Part shown: piece after piece, positions 62,330-64,000 of the stretch
Position numbering within the stretch: the first letter of the stretch is position 1
Layout: the number at the start of each line of letters is the position of its first letter
Assembly: GCF_047511655.1 (NCBI RefSeq)
Contig: NC_133395.1
Location: 147,116,318 to 147,180,317 of the forward strand
Reading direction: 5' to 3'
Length of the DNA stretch: 64,000 nucleotides
From: Castor canadensis
Lineage: Eukaryota > Chordata > Mammalia > Rodentia > Castoridae
Made by a program: the position numbers and the translations under genes
Notes under the pieces: model-generated
Told to the model about the DNA's origin: nothing
Database searches by the model: none
The model's input: the letters and a program-made list of their open reading frames with translations, nothing else

Positions 62330-62430
62330 TCCATCAGCTGCAAACTCAGATTGCCACCACGTCACAGGAGAGGAAATTGAGGCACGTCCCTAGTGAATCT
62401 GGGAGGAGGTGAGATGTAAATGCAGGTGAC
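62330..62430 (+). repeat. MIR-like fragment
   Basis: CACAGGAGAGGAAATTGAGG, then CTAGTGAATCTGGGAGG. A diverged MIR core is likely. Confidence 0.45.
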
Positions 62431-64000
62431 TGAGCCACTCTGTGCCTACCCTGGCCTTGGGACAGTGCTCTGTGCATGGCTGCACATGCTACAGCCTCAC
62501 AAGATCAGCACCACAGGCCTCCCACCTGCACCTGAGAGCGCTGCTGCTCCAGGCCGCACCTGGCCCAGCCCCACCTGGCCGCACCCCTTGCCAGGCTGGG
62601 ACCTGGGCAGGTGTGGCCTGGAGGCCCCTCCCAGGCAGCTTATTGGGGACCATGAGCTTTTGCATGGTGATCCCTGATAGGTGCTGCTGACCCTCCAGGA
62701 CCAGGCCCAGTGTCTCCGTGTCCCAAACTTGAACTTCTCAGTGCCTTCTCCTCTGTGCACCATGTGCAGGACATCAGGTGTCCACTGCACCTCCACAACA
62801 CTGCCGGGGCAGGTGTGATGTGTCTGTGATGTGTCTCTTGTCCTGGTCTTGGCCACTGACCTTGGCTTCACCCTGTGGCCCACTTTGCTCTCCAGATTCG
62901 CCAAGTCAAGAGTCCTGGCTTATCTCCCCCAGAGTGCCTGAGAGACGGGAGAAACCTGTGTTATGTACAGTCTAGAGGCACAGAAGATATTTACTAAATG
63001 CTCCGTGGTCTTTTTTATTTTTAAGAGTTACATGACATTAGAAGAGATGTTGGTAGATTTTGCTTCAAGCGCCATGTTTTCTTTTGGGGTGGTTTGCCTA
63101 GGATCCGGTTTCTTGGAATGGTTGAACAAGTGAAGTGCCTCGGTATCAGTCCTAAAACTCAGATTCCAGCACAAGGGTCATTCAGCATCTAGGGAGACTT
63201 GGGTGACTGAGGCATTCTGGTAATGGTGGCTGGTTTTCTCTTTCAGATAAATTGCAATGTCCCCCTCTGGAGTTGCATTTGGGGCGATCTAGGAATTGAT
63301 TTCCTGTGTCGCGAAGACTTTTCATTGGTAAAATCCCAGCCACTGAGGCTGACTTCTTCCTCAGGGCGAAGGCGCTCAGGTGGAGTTGGCTATCTCATCA
63401 CCCCATCTTGCCCCCAGGTTACTCATTCATGCTCCTTGTAATCTTCATCACTGGTGATAAATCTGATACAGAACCACTTTCCATCCGCACTCCTGAGAGA
63501 GGTCGTAATATCCACCTTACTCTGCCGCCATTTGGAAGATGCAGATAAGTGCAGACTTCAGTCTTGTTTTACCTGGCAGAGTGAGAAATCGTCACCATTT
63601 AGGAATTCAGAGCCTTCTGAAAGTCCTGGAAACAGTGTTAGTAAAGCTTCAGGTTCCCTCTCAAGTGAGGGAAATTGCCAGGGGTTTCTTGATGAATTAC
63701 TGTGGCCCCATCCCTAGCTGGAATTCTGATTGCCTTTGGCCAGCGGTCAACAGGTCCTGGATGCTGCACAAATGTGCTCCGAAGACACACGGAGGTCTCT
63801 CTGGTGGAAGAGTCAGTGTTGGCTGCAGCATGCGAAAAAAGGCCAGATAACAGAAGGACAGAGTTTCCTCAAGTGCACAGAGAGCGTCCTGAGGACGGAT
63901 CACAGGTTGGTTAACGAGACAGTTGGAAACTAATTTAAGTTCAATCATACCAGGTTCCTCTCTGACCACAAGGGAATGAAATTAGATAACATTAACGGCA
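62431..64000. other. No recognisable gene
   Basis: Unique-looking DNA to the end of the window. Open frames of 60-135 codons on both strands (62497-62904 minus, 63539-63850 plus and others) are unassigned. If the CpG island drives a plus-strand gene, this would be its first intron. Confidence 0.4.

Overview
This is eukaryotic, mammalian DNA: coding exons with GT/AG splice sites, L1, L2, MIR and LTR retroelements, and one CpG island. The SINEs point to a rodent. Many copies are a B1-like part fused to an ID-like part (for example 3352-3669, 35146-35457, 49616-49810, 51110-51315), a pattern I associate with castorimorph rodents (beaver, kangaroo rat). Beaver-like is my best guess, made from memory of the repeat style and not from a database search.

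The only protein-coding gene I can support is TXNRD3 (thioredoxin glutathione reductase, a selenoprotein) on the + strand, from 20580 to about 49240. Ten coding exons are visible. They run from the C-terminal part of the glutaredoxin domain through the FAD and NADPH domains to the GC-Sec-G tail, with an in-frame UGA at 48565-48567. The first exons (start codon and first part of the glutaredoxin domain) are not in the window and probably lie upstream. The exons for roughly 140-150 residues between the NADPH domain and the dimerisation domain are also absent from the 3.65 kb between 41921 and 45573, where they should be. This is the most notable feature of the window: a deletion, a pseudogenising lesion or an assembly collapse.

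Layout: 1-20579 is repeat-rich DNA (antisense L1 remnants, a young L1 3' end with a perfect target duplication, MaLR-type LTRs, SINEs, an LTR-like promoter cluster near 10.2 kb and a GC-rich patch near 12.1 kb). The intron at 20690-29878 carries a 7.7 kb class I endogenous retrovirus in sense orientation: two LTRs, a proline-tRNA primer site, a remnant of the pol end, a broken env and a polypurine tract. It is interrupted by an L1 and contains a 5S rRNA pseudogene. The intron at 37458-40841 holds an L1 with a 5' inversion, bounded by target duplications. After TXNRD3, 49.2-60 kb is intergenic repeat and unique DNA with no recognisable gene. A CpG island with a long G-rich tract lies at about 60.05-61.32 kb and suggests a promoter, but I could not assign a gene to it. 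The rest, to 64 kb, is unassigned.

All calls are by eye. Repeat boundaries are good to about 10-30 bases unless a target duplication or splice site fixes them.
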